Part shown: positions 54,687 through 63,323 of the stretch, piece after piece | Numbering within the stretch: the first letter of the stretch is position 1 | Layout of the letters: every line of letters begins with the position of its first letter | NCBI RefSeq assembly: GCF_000163055.2 | Contig: NC_022111.1 | Span: forward strand, 1,706,420-1,770,419 | From: Prevotella sp. oral taxon 299 str. F0039 | GTDB lineage: Bacteria > Bacteroidota > Bacteroidia > Bacteroidales > Bacteroidaceae | Reading direction: 5' to 3' | DNA: 64,000 nt | Notes under the pieces: generated by a model | Seen by the model: only the letters and a program-made list of their open reading frames with translations | Database searches by the model: none | Told to the model about the DNA's origin: nothing | Position numbers and translations under genes: made by a program

Positions 54687-56660
54687 ATGATTGATAGACT
54701 TACTGTTGAGAAAATAAAAGACGCTGCCAATATAGTTGATGTTGTTTCAGAGTTTGTTTCGCTTCGAAGAAGTGGTGCAAATTATAAAGGTTTGTGTCCT
54801 TTTCACAACGAAAGAACGCCCTCTTTCTTCGTATCTCCATCAAGAGGAATATGCCATTGCTTTAGTTGTGGACGTGGAGGAACACCCATTAACTTCATAA
54901 TGGAACACGAACAAATGACCTATGTTGAGGCTCTTAGATGGTTAGCACGTAAATATAATATCGAAATTAAAGAGCGAGAGCTAACCGATAAGGAACGACA
55001 AGAACAGAGTGAGCGTGACAGTATGTTTATAGTTAATGAGTGGGCGGCAGATTATTTCAAGCAAATTCTGCTTGAAAGTGAAGGCGGAAACTCAATAGGA
55101 TTGCAGTATTTTCGATCAAGAGGCTTTAGAGATGATATCATTTCGAAGTTTCATTTGGGTTATGATGTGCAAGATCGACATCAATTAGCACGTGAAGCAC
55201 AAGCCAAAGGCTATCAACTCGACTTCTTATTAAAGACAGGAATATGTTATAAAAACGATAGATCGGAATACATCGACAGATATTCTGGTCGTGTAATCTT
55301 TCCTTGGTTGAGTGTAAGTGGTAAGATTGTGGGCTTTGGAGGCCGCTTATTAGACTCTAGAACCAAAGGAGTTGCACAGAAATATGTGAACTCTCCCGAC
55401 TCAGAAATATACCATAAAGAACAGCTTTTATATGGTATTTATCAGGCAAAGAAAGCCATTTCGAGAGAAGATAGGGTTTATATGGTGGAAGGATACACCG
55501 ATGTTATATCTATGCACCAATGTGGAATAGAGAATGTTGTGGCGAATTCGGGTACTGCTTTGAGTGTACATCAAATTCGAATGTTGCATCGTTTCACCTC
55601 AAATATCACCCTTTTATACGACGGAGACGCTGCAGGTATCCATGCAGCACTACGTGGAACGGATATGATTCTTGCCGAAGGAATGAATATTAAGGTGCTT
55701 ATTTTACCCGATGGAGACGACCCTGACAGCTTTGCACGTAAGCATTCGTCGGCTGATTTCAAGCAATATATAGAAGATCATCAAGTGGATTTCATTCAAT
55801 TTAAAACCAACTTGATGCTCAATGGAGTGACAGACCCTGCTAAAAGGTCTGAAGCTATCAACTCAATAGTGCAAAGCATTGCCGTAGTTCCTAATCAAAT
55901 ACTTCGTGATACTTATATTCACGATTGCGCACAACGATTGAATATTGCCGAAAGCACATTGATAAACACGATGAATAAGCTTATTCGTGAGGCACAAGAT
56001 CGTATGAATAAAACGCCAAATGCAGAGGCACAGCGAGCTAATTCGACAAGTACTACCACACAGAAGTATACCAATAATCCTTCAATTCCTAAGGTAGAAA
56101 CCATGTTAATGCAGGTAATTATTCGACATGGAGACTTTATTATCTATCGAGATATTGAAGATGAAGAGGGTAATCTCATTAATCTTACGGTGGCAGAGTG
56201 GATTAATTACAGCTTAGCAGCAGAGAATTTGCGTTTTAGTGCAGATATTTATAATCGTGTTTTAGATGAAACTTTAGCGCATTTGCAAGACGATAACTTC
56301 TCTGCAGAGCAGTATTTTATTCATCATAACGATATCGAAATAAGTCAGTTGGCTACTGAATTGATTCTAGATAAGTATCAATATATTCGTGAGCAGAAAG
56401 AAGAAAGCACTGTAAAACAGAATGTTAGTGATGAAGCTAGGATGGAAAAGGAAACCGAAAAATTAAGAAACGAGGTGTTGCACCTATTGTTAGATTTTCA
56501 TTTCGACCTGCTTGAGCGTCGTTTGCAACAAATAAAAATGGAGATAACGCAACCTAATCACACTCCAGAAAGAATGGCTTCGTTGATGAAAGAGTTTAGA
56601 GATACACAGCAAAAGCGCAACGAATTGGCTCAACAACGAGGCAGTAACATTATTAGATAA
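54687..56660 (+). CDS. dnaG: DNA primase
   Basis: A 657-residue primase that makes RNA primers at the replication fork. N-terminal CHC2-type zinc finger: CPFHNERTPSFF and CHCFSCGRGG (residues ~40-65). A primase core follows, with the TOPRIM motifs VYMVEGYTDVISM and LLYDGDAAG (residues ~265-315). The C-terminal ~230 residues are variable and helical, as in other Bacteroidota primases, for binding the replicative helicase. Its 3' end faces the helicase gene, 26 bp away. Confidence 0.93.
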   Translation: MIDRLTVEKIKDAANIVDVVSEFVSLRRSGANYKGLCPFHNERTPSFFVSPSRGICHCFSCGRGGTPINFIMEHEQMTYVEALRWLARKYNIEIKERELTDKERQEQSERDSMFIVNEWAADYFKQILLESEGGNSIGLQYFRSRGFRDDIISKFHLGYDVQDRHQLAREAQAKGYQLDFLLKTGICYKNDRSEYIDRYSGRVIFPWLSVSGKIVGFGGRLLDSRTKGVAQKYVNSPDSEIYHKEQLLYGIYQAKKAISREDRVYMVEGYTDVISMHQCGIENVVANSGTALSVHQIRMLHRFTSNITLLYDGDAAGIHAALRGTDMILAEGMNIKVLILPDGDDPDSFARKHSSADFKQYIEDHQVDFIQFKTNLMLNGVTDPAKRSEAINSIVQSIAVVPNQILRDTYIHDCAQRLNIAESTLINTMNKLIREAQDRMNKTPNAEAQRANSTSTTTQKYTNNPSIPKVETMLMQVIIRHGDFIIYRDIEDEEGNLINLTVAEWINYSLAAENLRFSADIYNRVLDETLAHLQDDNFSAEQYFIHHNDIEISQLATELILDKYQYIREQKEESTVKQNVSDEARMEKETEKLRNEVLHLLLDFHFDLLERRLQQIKMEITQPNHTPERMASLMKEFRDTQQKRNELAQQRGSNIIR

Positions 56661-56686
56661 GGTACTATTGTATTGCAAACTCACCT

Positions 56687-58120
56687 TTAGTCTTCTGGTA
56701 AATCTGTGTATTTCTTATTCCAATTCACTAAATATACCTTCTCAGAAGCACGAGTTAAAGCCGTATAAAGCCAGTGATAATAGTCTTGATTGAGCATATC
56801 TTCGGTTAAAAAGCCTTGATCAATGTACACATGAGCCCACTGTCCGCCTTGTGCTTTGTGACATGTTATGGCATAAGAGTATTTCACTTGTAAGGCGTTG
56901 AAATAGGCATCACTTCTAATTTGCTTCATCTTTTCAGTCTTAACACTAACATCTTGATAGTCTTCTAATAAGCCTTTGTAAAGCAATTCGTTTTGTTCTT
57001 TACTCAAAGCGGCTGTATCCGATAGCAAAGTGTCAAGTATAATGGTAGTGTAAAGCTCATAGTTATCATAGTCGGGGAACTGCAATAGCACATCAGTAAA
57101 GTGTAAACCATATAACTCCCTCTTGTTTCTTACCCTGCGAACGATAGCTCTATCGCCATTAGCAAGAAAGCTAATAGGAGCTTTAGCCTGCTCAGTCCAA
57201 TAGTAATTGTTCTTTACTACCATCAGAATGTCGCCTGAATTCAGTTCCTCTTCATAGTCGAATACCTTGTTTCTAGTGCCTAAATTGTATATTTTAGCAC
57301 GAGCATTAGAGCGTGTAATCACCATAGTCTCGTCTACACCCACTTGCTTATAGCTGTTGTTGAGGCTCTCAATGAGCTCGTCTCCATACACCACTTCAAT
57401 ATCACTAAATTGCTTTAGTTTCATAATGGGTGGCTCACCATATGCCAATTCGTCAATCATTGTACGAATGATGTTAGCATTCCACAAGATACCACTATTT
57501 TTATTCTGTCTTAAAACCTCGTTCAATTCACTCTCATATACCTCTAATGAGAATCTTTCAAGTACCTCTTTGGTTAAAGCTGGCGATGTTTCTTCACCTA
57601 TCGGAGGTAATTGTGCGTTGTCACCAATAAGCAAAAGTCGACAATTAACACCATTATAAACGTAGGATAGTAAGTCTTCTAACAAACAACCACTACCGAA
57701 TGTAGAAGTAAAAGACGAAGAGTTAGATATCATCGAGGCCTCATCGACAATGAAAAGCGTATCTTTATGGAGGTTATCATTCAGATTAAAGGTAGTATCT
57801 AAGCCTGTAAAGGTTTTTTGTCGATATATTTTGCGGTGAATAGTGAATGCTGTTGCGCCACTATTGATAGAGAAAACCTTTGCAGCTCGACCCGTTGGAG
57901 CCATTAAAACCACCTTTTGTTTTAACGATGTAAGCGTTTTAACGATAGCAGAAGCTAACGAAGTCTTTCCCGTTCCTGCACTTCCTTTGATCATCATAAT
58001 GCTGTTTTGTGCTCCTTCTGTTAAGAAATGAGCAAACGAAAGGGCTGCATTATGTTGGTCATTTGTAGGAGAAAAGCCTATGAAAGACTCAATTTGATAT
58101 GTTATTTCATCTACTATCAT
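56687..58120 (-). CDS. RecD-like ATP-dependent DNA helicase
   Basis: A 477-residue superfamily 1B helicase-like protein. It has Walker A GSAGTGKTS (residue ~47), Walker B LFIVDEASM (~125), a GDNAQLPP motif III, and the C-terminal motifs YAITCHKAQGGQW and YTALTRASEKVYLVNW. The length is shorter than RecD2 and closer to Dda-type or standalone RecD-like helicases. It probably acts in repair or replication restart. It faces dnaG on the opposite strand. Confidence 0.88.
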   Translation of the reverse strand: MIVDEITYQIESFIGFSPTNDQHNAALSFAHFLTEGAQNSIMMIKGSAGTGKTSLASAIVKTLTSLKQKVVLMAPTGRAAKVFSINSGATAFTIHRKIYRQKTFTGLDTTFNLNDNLHKDTLFIVDEASMISNSSSFTSTFGSGCLLEDLLSYVYNGVNCRLLLIGDNAQLPPIGEETSPALTKEVLERFSLEVYESELNEVLRQNKNSGILWNANIIRTMIDELAYGEPPIMKLKQFSDIEVVYGDELIESLNNSYKQVGVDETMVITRSNARAKIYNLGTRNKVFDYEEELNSGDILMVVKNNYYWTEQAKAPISFLANGDRAIVRRVRNKRELYGLHFTDVLLQFPDYDNYELYTTIILDTLLSDTAALSKEQNELLYKGLLEDYQDVSVKTEKMKQIRSDAYFNALQVKYSYAITCHKAQGGQWAHVYIDQGFLTEDMLNQDYYHWLYTALTRASEKVYLVNWNKKYTDLPED

Positions 58121-58141
58121 CGATTATTAAAAAGTATTTTG

Positions 58142-58149
58142 TACTTTTG
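58142..58149 (+). promoter_or_regulatory. -7 promoter element upstream of the small membrane protein gene
   Basis: TACTTTTG at 58142-58149. The -33 element is not clear. Confidence 0.4.
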
Positions 58150-58181
58150 CAGTTGCACCTTTAGAACACAAAAAAAGAACT

Positions 58182-58203
58182 AATAGCAATGCTTTTGTTT
58201 TGC
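58182..58203. repeat. Single 22-base intergenic repeat unit
   Basis: One full unit, AATAGCAATGCTTTT plus 7 bases, in the shared leader region of the divergent genes. Flanking sequence does not keep the period clearly. Confidence 0.65.
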
Positions 58204-58237
58204 TATTGTGCCCAAAATGATGTTTCTTTAGGTGTTG

Positions 58238-58245
58238 CAAAGATA
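58238..58245 (-). promoter_or_regulatory. -7 promoter element of the RecD-like helicase gene
   Basis: TATCTTTG on the minus strand. The transcript would have a leader of about 110 bases that contains the single repeat unit. Confidence 0.5.
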
Positions 58246-58263
58246 GAAAAAATAGGTAGAACA

Positions 58264-58425
58264 ATGCTTAAAATCAATCAGAATTATATCTTAACGCTTT
58301 GTGTTCTTGCATTAGTTATATTGTGTTATTTAAGTATTCGAAATGCAATGGGAGCTTCTTCTGAAAACAAAGAAAGTACAAAGGCGCAGCAAGAGCAACC
58401 GATTGAGCCTGCTAGTCAACCTTAA
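58264..58425 (+). CDS. Small single-pass membrane protein
   Basis: A 53-residue protein using ATG 58264 (MLKINQNYILTLCVLAL). The longer frame from 58189 would include the repeat unit and is less likely. It has one membrane segment (residues ~9-25) and a polar Gln/Pro/Ser-rich tail. It is followed after 83 bp by the DUF3822 gene, a pairing that I recall from other Bacteroidota. Function unknown. Confidence 0.55.
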   Translation: MLKINQNYILTLCVLALVILCYLSIRNAMGASSENKESTKAQQEQPIEPASQP

Positions 58426-58508
58426 TTGATTAGCAAAAAAACATCTTTCCTATTTGTTTTATCACGAAATAGAGTAGAAGTACATTTTTCTTGTTATATA
58501 ATAAACCG

Positions 58509-59324
58509 ATGCACGAAACAGAATTCCATTCTTTGTCAAAGCAATTACCGCTTGTTTTCCGAATAGGAAAGCAAACACTTTCATTTGCAGTAAACGACCT
58601 TCAAACCGAACATCGTATACTTTTTGAACCTTATACGGTTCGAAGTGGCATTTCAATGGCAGCAAATTTGCGTGAAGCATTTAAGGAAAACGGTTTATTA
58701 TTGCGTAAGTTTCAAAAGGCACAAGTGTTTGTTGACGCTCCTGTTGTGATGGTTCCTGTTGAAGAATTCATTGAAAATGAGGCGGAAAAGATGTATAAGT
58801 ATGTCTTAACAGACTGTGATAATATTGAAACACTGCATTACATCATGCCCGAAACCAATGCCGTTGCGTTGTTTGGCATCAGCAAAGACCTTAAAATGGT
58901 GTTTACCGACAACATTCCCAATGTGCGTTTCATTCCCATTATGCAACCCGTTTGGAAGTATATGCATAGAAGAAGCTTCTCAGGACATCATCAAAAGCTC
59001 TACGCTTGCTTTCATGATAAGAAGGTAGATGTATTTTGTTTCAATAAAAATAGATTTAAATTCACCAATAGCTTTGATGTCTCTCATCCTCACGATGCCG
59101 TTTATTATATTATGCATGTGTGGAAATTGATGGGTTTCGATGCAACAAACGACGAGCTATTTATAATGGGAAACATTCCAGAATACGAGTGGCACATCGA
59201 AAATCTCAATCGATATATCAATAAAGTATATACCATTAACCCCACGGCAGGGTTCAATAGAGCACCTGCAACACAAGTGAAAGGAATGCCATTCGATTTA
59301 ATTACACTATTCACTAAAGGATAA
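58509..59324 (+). CDS. DUF3822 family protein
   Basis: A 271-residue protein using ATG 58509 (MHETEFHSLSK); the TTG at 58491 is an unlikely start. The sequence matches the DUF3822 pattern, including LRIGKQTLSFAV-like opening and the HPHDAVYYIMHVWKLMGF...ELFIMG core. The family is conserved in Bacteroidota and has an actin/ribonuclease H-like fold; its function is not known. It is followed by rsmD one base after its stop, so the two are co-transcribed. Confidence 0.75.
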   Translation: MHETEFHSLSKQLPLVFRIGKQTLSFAVNDLQTEHRILFEPYTVRSGISMAANLREAFKENGLLLRKFQKAQVFVDAPVVMVPVEEFIENEAEKMYKYVLTDCDNIETLHYIMPETNAVALFGISKDLKMVFTDNIPNVRFIPIMQPVWKYMHRRSFSGHHQKLYACFHDKKVDVFCFNKNRFKFTNSFDVSHPHDAVYYIMHVWKLMGFDATNDELFIMGNIPEYEWHIENLNRYINKVYTINPTAGFNRAPATQVKGMPFDLITLFTKG

Positions 59325-59325
59325 T

Positions 59326-59871
59326 ATGAGAGTAATTACAGGTAAATATAAAGGTCGTCACTTTGATATTCCAAGAACATTTAAGGCTCGTCCTACCACA
59401 GATTTTGCCAAAGAGAATATCTTTAACGTACTAAATGGTTATATAGATTTTGAAGATTGCAGAGCATTAGATTTGTTTGCAGGAACAGGAAGCATATCTA
59501 TAGAGTTGTTATCTCGAGAAGCTCAGTATGTTGTAGGATTGGAGTTAGATCGTGATCACTGCACTTTTATTCGTCAATGTATTGATAAATTAGGCGCAGA
59601 TAATTACTCTTTAATACGAGGAGACGTGTTTCGCTATCTTAAATCGTGCCGAGAAACATTCGATTTGATATTTGCCGACCCTCCTTATGCTTTGAAAAAT
59701 CTAGAAGAAATACCACAGATTGTTTTAGATAAAGGTATTTTAAGCGAAGATGGTATCTTCGTTTTAGAGCACGGAAAGCACAATAATTTTGAGCAACATC
59801 CTTGTTTTTTAGAACGAAGAGCATACGGAAGTGTTAACTTTTCGTTGTTTAAAGCAAAGCCAAACGAATAA
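59326..59871 (+). CDS. rsmD: 16S rRNA (guanine966-N2) methyltransferase
   Basis: A 181-residue S-adenosylmethionine-dependent enzyme that methylates G966 of 16S rRNA. Features: RVITGKYKGRHF near the start, RPTTDFAKENIFN, motif I ALDLFAGTGSISIE (residues ~46-59), and the catalytic FADPPYAL (residues ~116-123). Full length for the family. It starts one base after the DUF3822 stop. Confidence 0.9.
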   Translation: MRVITGKYKGRHFDIPRTFKARPTTDFAKENIFNVLNGYIDFEDCRALDLFAGTGSISIELLSREAQYVVGLELDRDHCTFIRQCIDKLGADNYSLIRGDVFRYLKSCRETFDLIFADPPYALKNLEEIPQIVLDKGILSEDGIFVLEHGKHNNFEQHPCFLERRAYGSVNFSLFKAKPNE

Positions 59872-59936
59872 AACAAGATTCTTTTTAGTTGGAGTTTCGA
59901 TTAAAAGAGCGTTCAACAACTCTCTTAAGGTTATAG

Positions 59937-59972
59937 AGGATAAGGCGTAAATGCTTTATCCTTCATTTTTTA
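59937..59972 (+). terminator. Terminator after rsmD
   Basis: Arms AGGATAAGGC (59937-59946) and GCTTTATCCT (59953-59962) with one G-T pair, then TTCATTTTTT. Confidence 0.8.
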
Positions 59973-60018
59973 TGAGTATGATTTAAAAAGGAAAGAGAGT
60001 TGTTCTTACGTAGAAAAG

Positions 60019-61443
60019 TTAGAGTAATGGCGACAGTAAACGCAAGATAGACTCCCATAAACGCACGGCAAACGCACGCTTTTTGTTGGCAATATAATCA
60101 ACCACCAAAATACTATTGTTCTCGTCTTCCATAAATATATCTTTCATTCTTTTTGCCATTTTCGAGTCGTAAAAAATAATATTTGATTCGAAATTGTTTT
60201 CAAAACTTCTGAAATCAATATTCGTACTGCCACATGTGCATAAACTATCGTCGCATACAAGCAGTTTAGAATGGTTAAACCCCTTTTGGTATAAGAATAC
60301 TTTTACGCCAGCTTCGAGTGCTTCGGGTATGTAAGAACGAGTGGCTAAAGACGTGATGAGCGCATCAGATTGGGTAGGAATAAGTAGTCGAACATCAACT
60401 CCTGAGAGTGCAGCATTTGTTAATGCTGCCATAAAAGGCTCGGTAGGAAGAAAGTAAGGCGTTTCAATATAAACATAATGTTTGGCTTCTAAGATGATAC
60501 GAATAAAGCCTTGCATGATGTCGGGCCATACACTTACAGGACTACCAGTTACCACTTGAGCTATACACTCGTTGCTAATACTGTTTGAAAGTGGTGGATA
60601 ATAAACCGAAGAGGTGAGAAGTGTTTGGGAAACAAAATACCAATCTATTAAGAATGCACGTTGAATGCCATACACACCGCCTCCAACTACTTTCATATGG
60701 GTGTCTCTCCACTGCATCTTTTTTGTGCCTTTTAGGTAGCGTAAGGCAATGTTCATACCGCCAATAAAGGCAGTTTTGCCATCAATAACGCACAACTTGC
60801 GGTGATTTCGATAGTTTATCCTACTTGTAAACACAGGGAAATGCACAGGCATAAAACCATATACCTCTACACCCTCATTGCGAATGCGTTGCCAAAACTT
60901 GTTTTTCATCTTCCAACAACCCACATCATCGTATATCAAACGCACTTCGACACCTTGTCGAGCCTTATCAATTAGGGCATCGGCAACGAGATTTCCCAGT
61001 GCATCATCTTCAAAAATATAACTCACAAGATGAATATGATGTTGGGCAGAGCCTATCTCTTTTAATAAAGACAAAATGAAATCGTGTCCCGAAGTATAAA
61101 TTTCTGCTTCGTTATCTTTAAACGGAAACGCCATGTTTTGGCTTTGAAAGAATTGTATTAAAGCCGAATGGGCGGGCGGAAGACGCAGGTTTTGCTGTTC
61201 GATATACTCGAACATAGTTTGTTTTGATAGTTTGTTGAGGCTTCGTTGACTTATAAACCGCTCTTTTCTAATGTTCTGTCCGAAGAAGATATACAGCACA
61301 ATGCCAACAATGGGTAAGAAAACAAGCACCAAAATCCACGCCATTGTTTTGGTTGGTTGTCTGTTATCCATTATAATCGTTATCATTGTTGCAATGATAA
61401 TGCTTAGGTAAAATAATAAAAAAAGAGTGTTTATATAAATCAT
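60019..61443 (-). CDS. cls: Cardiolipin synthase (phospholipase D family)
   Basis: A 474-residue membrane-bound enzyme that joins phosphatidylglycerol molecules to cardiolipin. Two N-terminal membrane segments (residues ~3-20 and ~33-52, with AWILVLVFLPIVGIVLYIFFG) precede two HKD motifs: HRKLCVIDGKTAFIGGMNI (residue ~220) and HSKLLVCDDSLCTCGSTNID (~395). The layout and length are standard for bacterial Cls. Convergent with rsmD; its upstream gap carries repeat units. Confidence 0.9.
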   Translation of the reverse strand: MIYINTLFLLFYLSIIIATMITIIMDNRQPTKTMAWILVLVFLPIVGIVLYIFFGQNIRKERFISQRSLNKLSKQTMFEYIEQQNLRLPPAHSALIQFFQSQNMAFPFKDNEAEIYTSGHDFILSLLKEIGSAQHHIHLVSYIFEDDALGNLVADALIDKARQGVEVRLIYDDVGCWKMKNKFWQRIRNEGVEVYGFMPVHFPVFTSRINYRNHRKLCVIDGKTAFIGGMNIALRYLKGTKKMQWRDTHMKVVGGGVYGIQRAFLIDWYFVSQTLLTSSVYYPPLSNSISNECIAQVVTGSPVSVWPDIMQGFIRIILEAKHYVYIETPYFLPTEPFMAALTNAALSGVDVRLLIPTQSDALITSLATRSYIPEALEAGVKVFLYQKGFNHSKLLVCDDSLCTCGSTNIDFRSFENNFESNIIFYDSKMAKRMKDIFMEDENNSILVVDYIANKKRAFAVRLWESILRLLSPLL

Positions 61444-61705
61444 CTTTATTTATTTCTGTGCCTTTTTAGTTTTAATTGAGGGCATAATGATAGTACAAAT
61501 ATACAAAAAAATAATTTCCTTGTTGTTTTTTATAGATAATATTCGTTCGATAGGGGGGTGAGTATTGGCTTGCATTTGTTAAGGTTTGTCGACAGATGAA
61601 AGCTGTCTTTTGAATGAAAAAAATAGGCAAACAAAAGATGTTTTTTGTCTATATTGCTTCGCTTTTGTGTTTGTTTTGTGATAGAAAAGAAAGAGATAAG
61701 GAGGT

Positions 61706-61727
61706 AAAAGCATTGCTTTTGTTTTGT
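61706..61727. repeat. Single 22-base intergenic repeat unit
   Basis: AAAAGCATTGCTTTT followed by 7 bases; no clear neighbour in phase. Confidence 0.7.
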
Positions 61728-61857
61728 AGAATGATGGGTTGAGATAAAAAAAGGGAGGGAATAAACGAACAAAACGCAGAATTTAGGGGTCATAATAGCG
61801 TGGTTTTAGATGTGCATTGTGGCTTTTTAAGACGAAAAATGATTGAAAGGTGTGAGT

Positions 61858-61945
61858 AAAAGGTACGAGTTTGCACCGCAAAAGCAATGTTTTTACAATG
61901 TAAAGTCAATGATATTGGAACGTAATATCAATGCAATTGCAACTC
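61858..61945. repeat. 22-base-unit intergenic repeat array, 4 units
   Basis: Units begin at 61858, 61880, 61902 and 61924: the first is degenerate (AAAAGGTACGAGTTT), followed by AAAAGCAATGTTTTT, AAAGTCAATGATATT and AATATCAATGCAATT. Confidence 0.78.
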
Positions 61946-62123
61946 GTTGAAGTTAAGTTGCTTGCACGTTGGTTTTCGTTCTCAAAAATAAGAGGAGGCG
62001 AAGTGAAAATGAATTACAAAGAGAAAGCAGGTCAAAAGTGTTGCCTTGCGTTTTGAAGTAATTAACTCTTTAGTTGTGTTGGGGATGAAATAAGTGTTAA
62101 AGTGCGAACTGAAAAGGTGGCTT

Positions 62124-63287
62124 TTATTCCTCCTTTTTCTGCTTCGTCTTATCGTTTAAAATCTTAAATATAATGCGAGCGGCATTGTCGTGTGCCACTT
62201 CTTCGCCTAAAATAGCGTGCAACTGCTCGTAGTTGTTAAGCATTTCCTCACGTTTATCGCCTCCAATTAAAAGCGATTGTAATTCTTTCTGAATGTCACT
62301 CACCACAAATCGGTCAGCAAATAGCTCTGCAACAGCTTCTTTGTCGAGAATAAGATTCACCAAAGAGATATACTTTACTTTAATGATGTGATTAAAAGCG
62401 AAACGAATGACGGGTGGAATTGGGGTTTTGTAGCACACCACTTGTGGTACATTAAATAAGGCAGTTTCGAGCGTTGCCGTTCCACTTGTAACCAAAGCTG
62501 CCGTTGCATGACTTAAAAGTGCATAGGTGCTGTTTTCTATTAGGGTTACATTGTGCCCCTCGATAAAGGGTAAATAATAGCTTTTATCAATCGAAGGCGC
62601 ACCCGCAAGCACCATTTGATAGTCGTTAAAAGCACTCGCAGCCTGTATCATAGCAGGCAAATTGTCTTTAATTTCTTGCTTTCTACTTCCTGCTAACAAC
62701 GCAATAATGGGCTTGTTGTTAGGCAAAGAGTGGGTGGTTGCAAAGGTATTGAAATCATCTTGATAGTTGTTTCTAAATAAACGGACCTCGTCTGCGGTGG
62801 GGTTCCCAACGTAGTGAATGGGGTAGTTGTGCTTCTTTTCGAAAAAAGAGACCTCGAAAGGCAAGATAGAAAACAGCTCGGCAATATCTCGTTTAATGGC
62901 TTTTATGCGCCATTCTTTCCATGCCCATATCTTGGGAGATATGTAATAGAATGCAGGAATATTGGTATTGCGCTTTAAAAACTTTGCGATGTCGAGGTTA
63001 AAGCCTGGATAATCTACCAAAATAACTACATCTGGGTTCCACGAAACAATATCTTTCTTGCATTGTTTCATGTTGTTTAGAATGGTTCTAAGATTTAATA
63101 ACACGGGAACAAAGCCCATATACGCCATGGTTTGATAGTGTTGAAGACATTCTCCGCCTTCTTTTATCATCAAATCTCCACCGATAAAGCGAAAAGAAGC
63201 ATTGGCATCAACTTTTTTTAGGGCAGCCATAAGGTGAGATGCGTGTAGGTCTCCCGATGCTTCTCCAACGATAATATAGTATTTCAT
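62124..63287 (-). CDS. lpxB: Lipid-A-disaccharide synthase
   Basis: A 387-residue peripheral membrane glycosyltransferase that joins UDP-diacylglucosamine and lipid X in lipid A synthesis. Features: VGEASGDLHASHLM at the N-terminus, GPxGMGEAGG-like FIGGDLMIKEGG, YYISPKIWAWKEWRIK, and the C-terminal ALLAGSRKQEIKDNLP and VTSGTATLETAL motifs. Length is typical. It follows surE by 36 bp on the minus strand, a pairing seen in other Bacteroidota. Confidence 0.92.
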   Translation of the reverse strand: MKYYIIVGEASGDLHASHLMAALKKVDANASFRFIGGDLMIKEGGECLQHYQTMAYMGFVPVLLNLRTILNNMKQCKKDIVSWNPDVVILVDYPGFNLDIAKFLKRNTNIPAFYYISPKIWAWKEWRIKAIKRDIAELFSILPFEVSFFEKKHNYPIHYVGNPTADEVRLFRNNYQDDFNTFATTHSLPNNKPIIALLAGSRKQEIKDNLPAMIQAASAFNDYQMVLAGAPSIDKSYYLPFIEGHNVTLIENSTYALLSHATAALVTSGTATLETALFNVPQVVCYKTPIPPVIRFAFNHIIKVKYISLVNLILDKEAVAELFADRFVVSDIQKELQSLLIGGDKREEMLNNYEQLHAILGEEVAHDNAARIIFKILNDKTKQKKEE

Positions 63288-63323
63288 AAATGCGTATAGG
63301 GTGTTGTTAGATGTGTTATGTGG

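Larger units (their letters stand above)
61444..62123. other. Long non-coding stretch between cls and lpxB
   Basis: No gene is supportable; the minus frame at 61530-61793 is Phe/Lys/Ser-rich and runs through a repeat unit. The stretch carries a single 22-base unit (61706-61727) and a four-unit array (61858-61945). Confidence 0.55.

Noticed and set aside
61530..61793. 87-codon minus-strand frame between cls and lpxB
   Set aside because: Low-complexity content, covers a repeat unit, no signal of a real protein.
8323..61945. The 22-base-unit arrays as CRISPR arrays
   Set aside because: Repeats are short and diverged, the variable part is only ~7 bases, and there are no cas genes.
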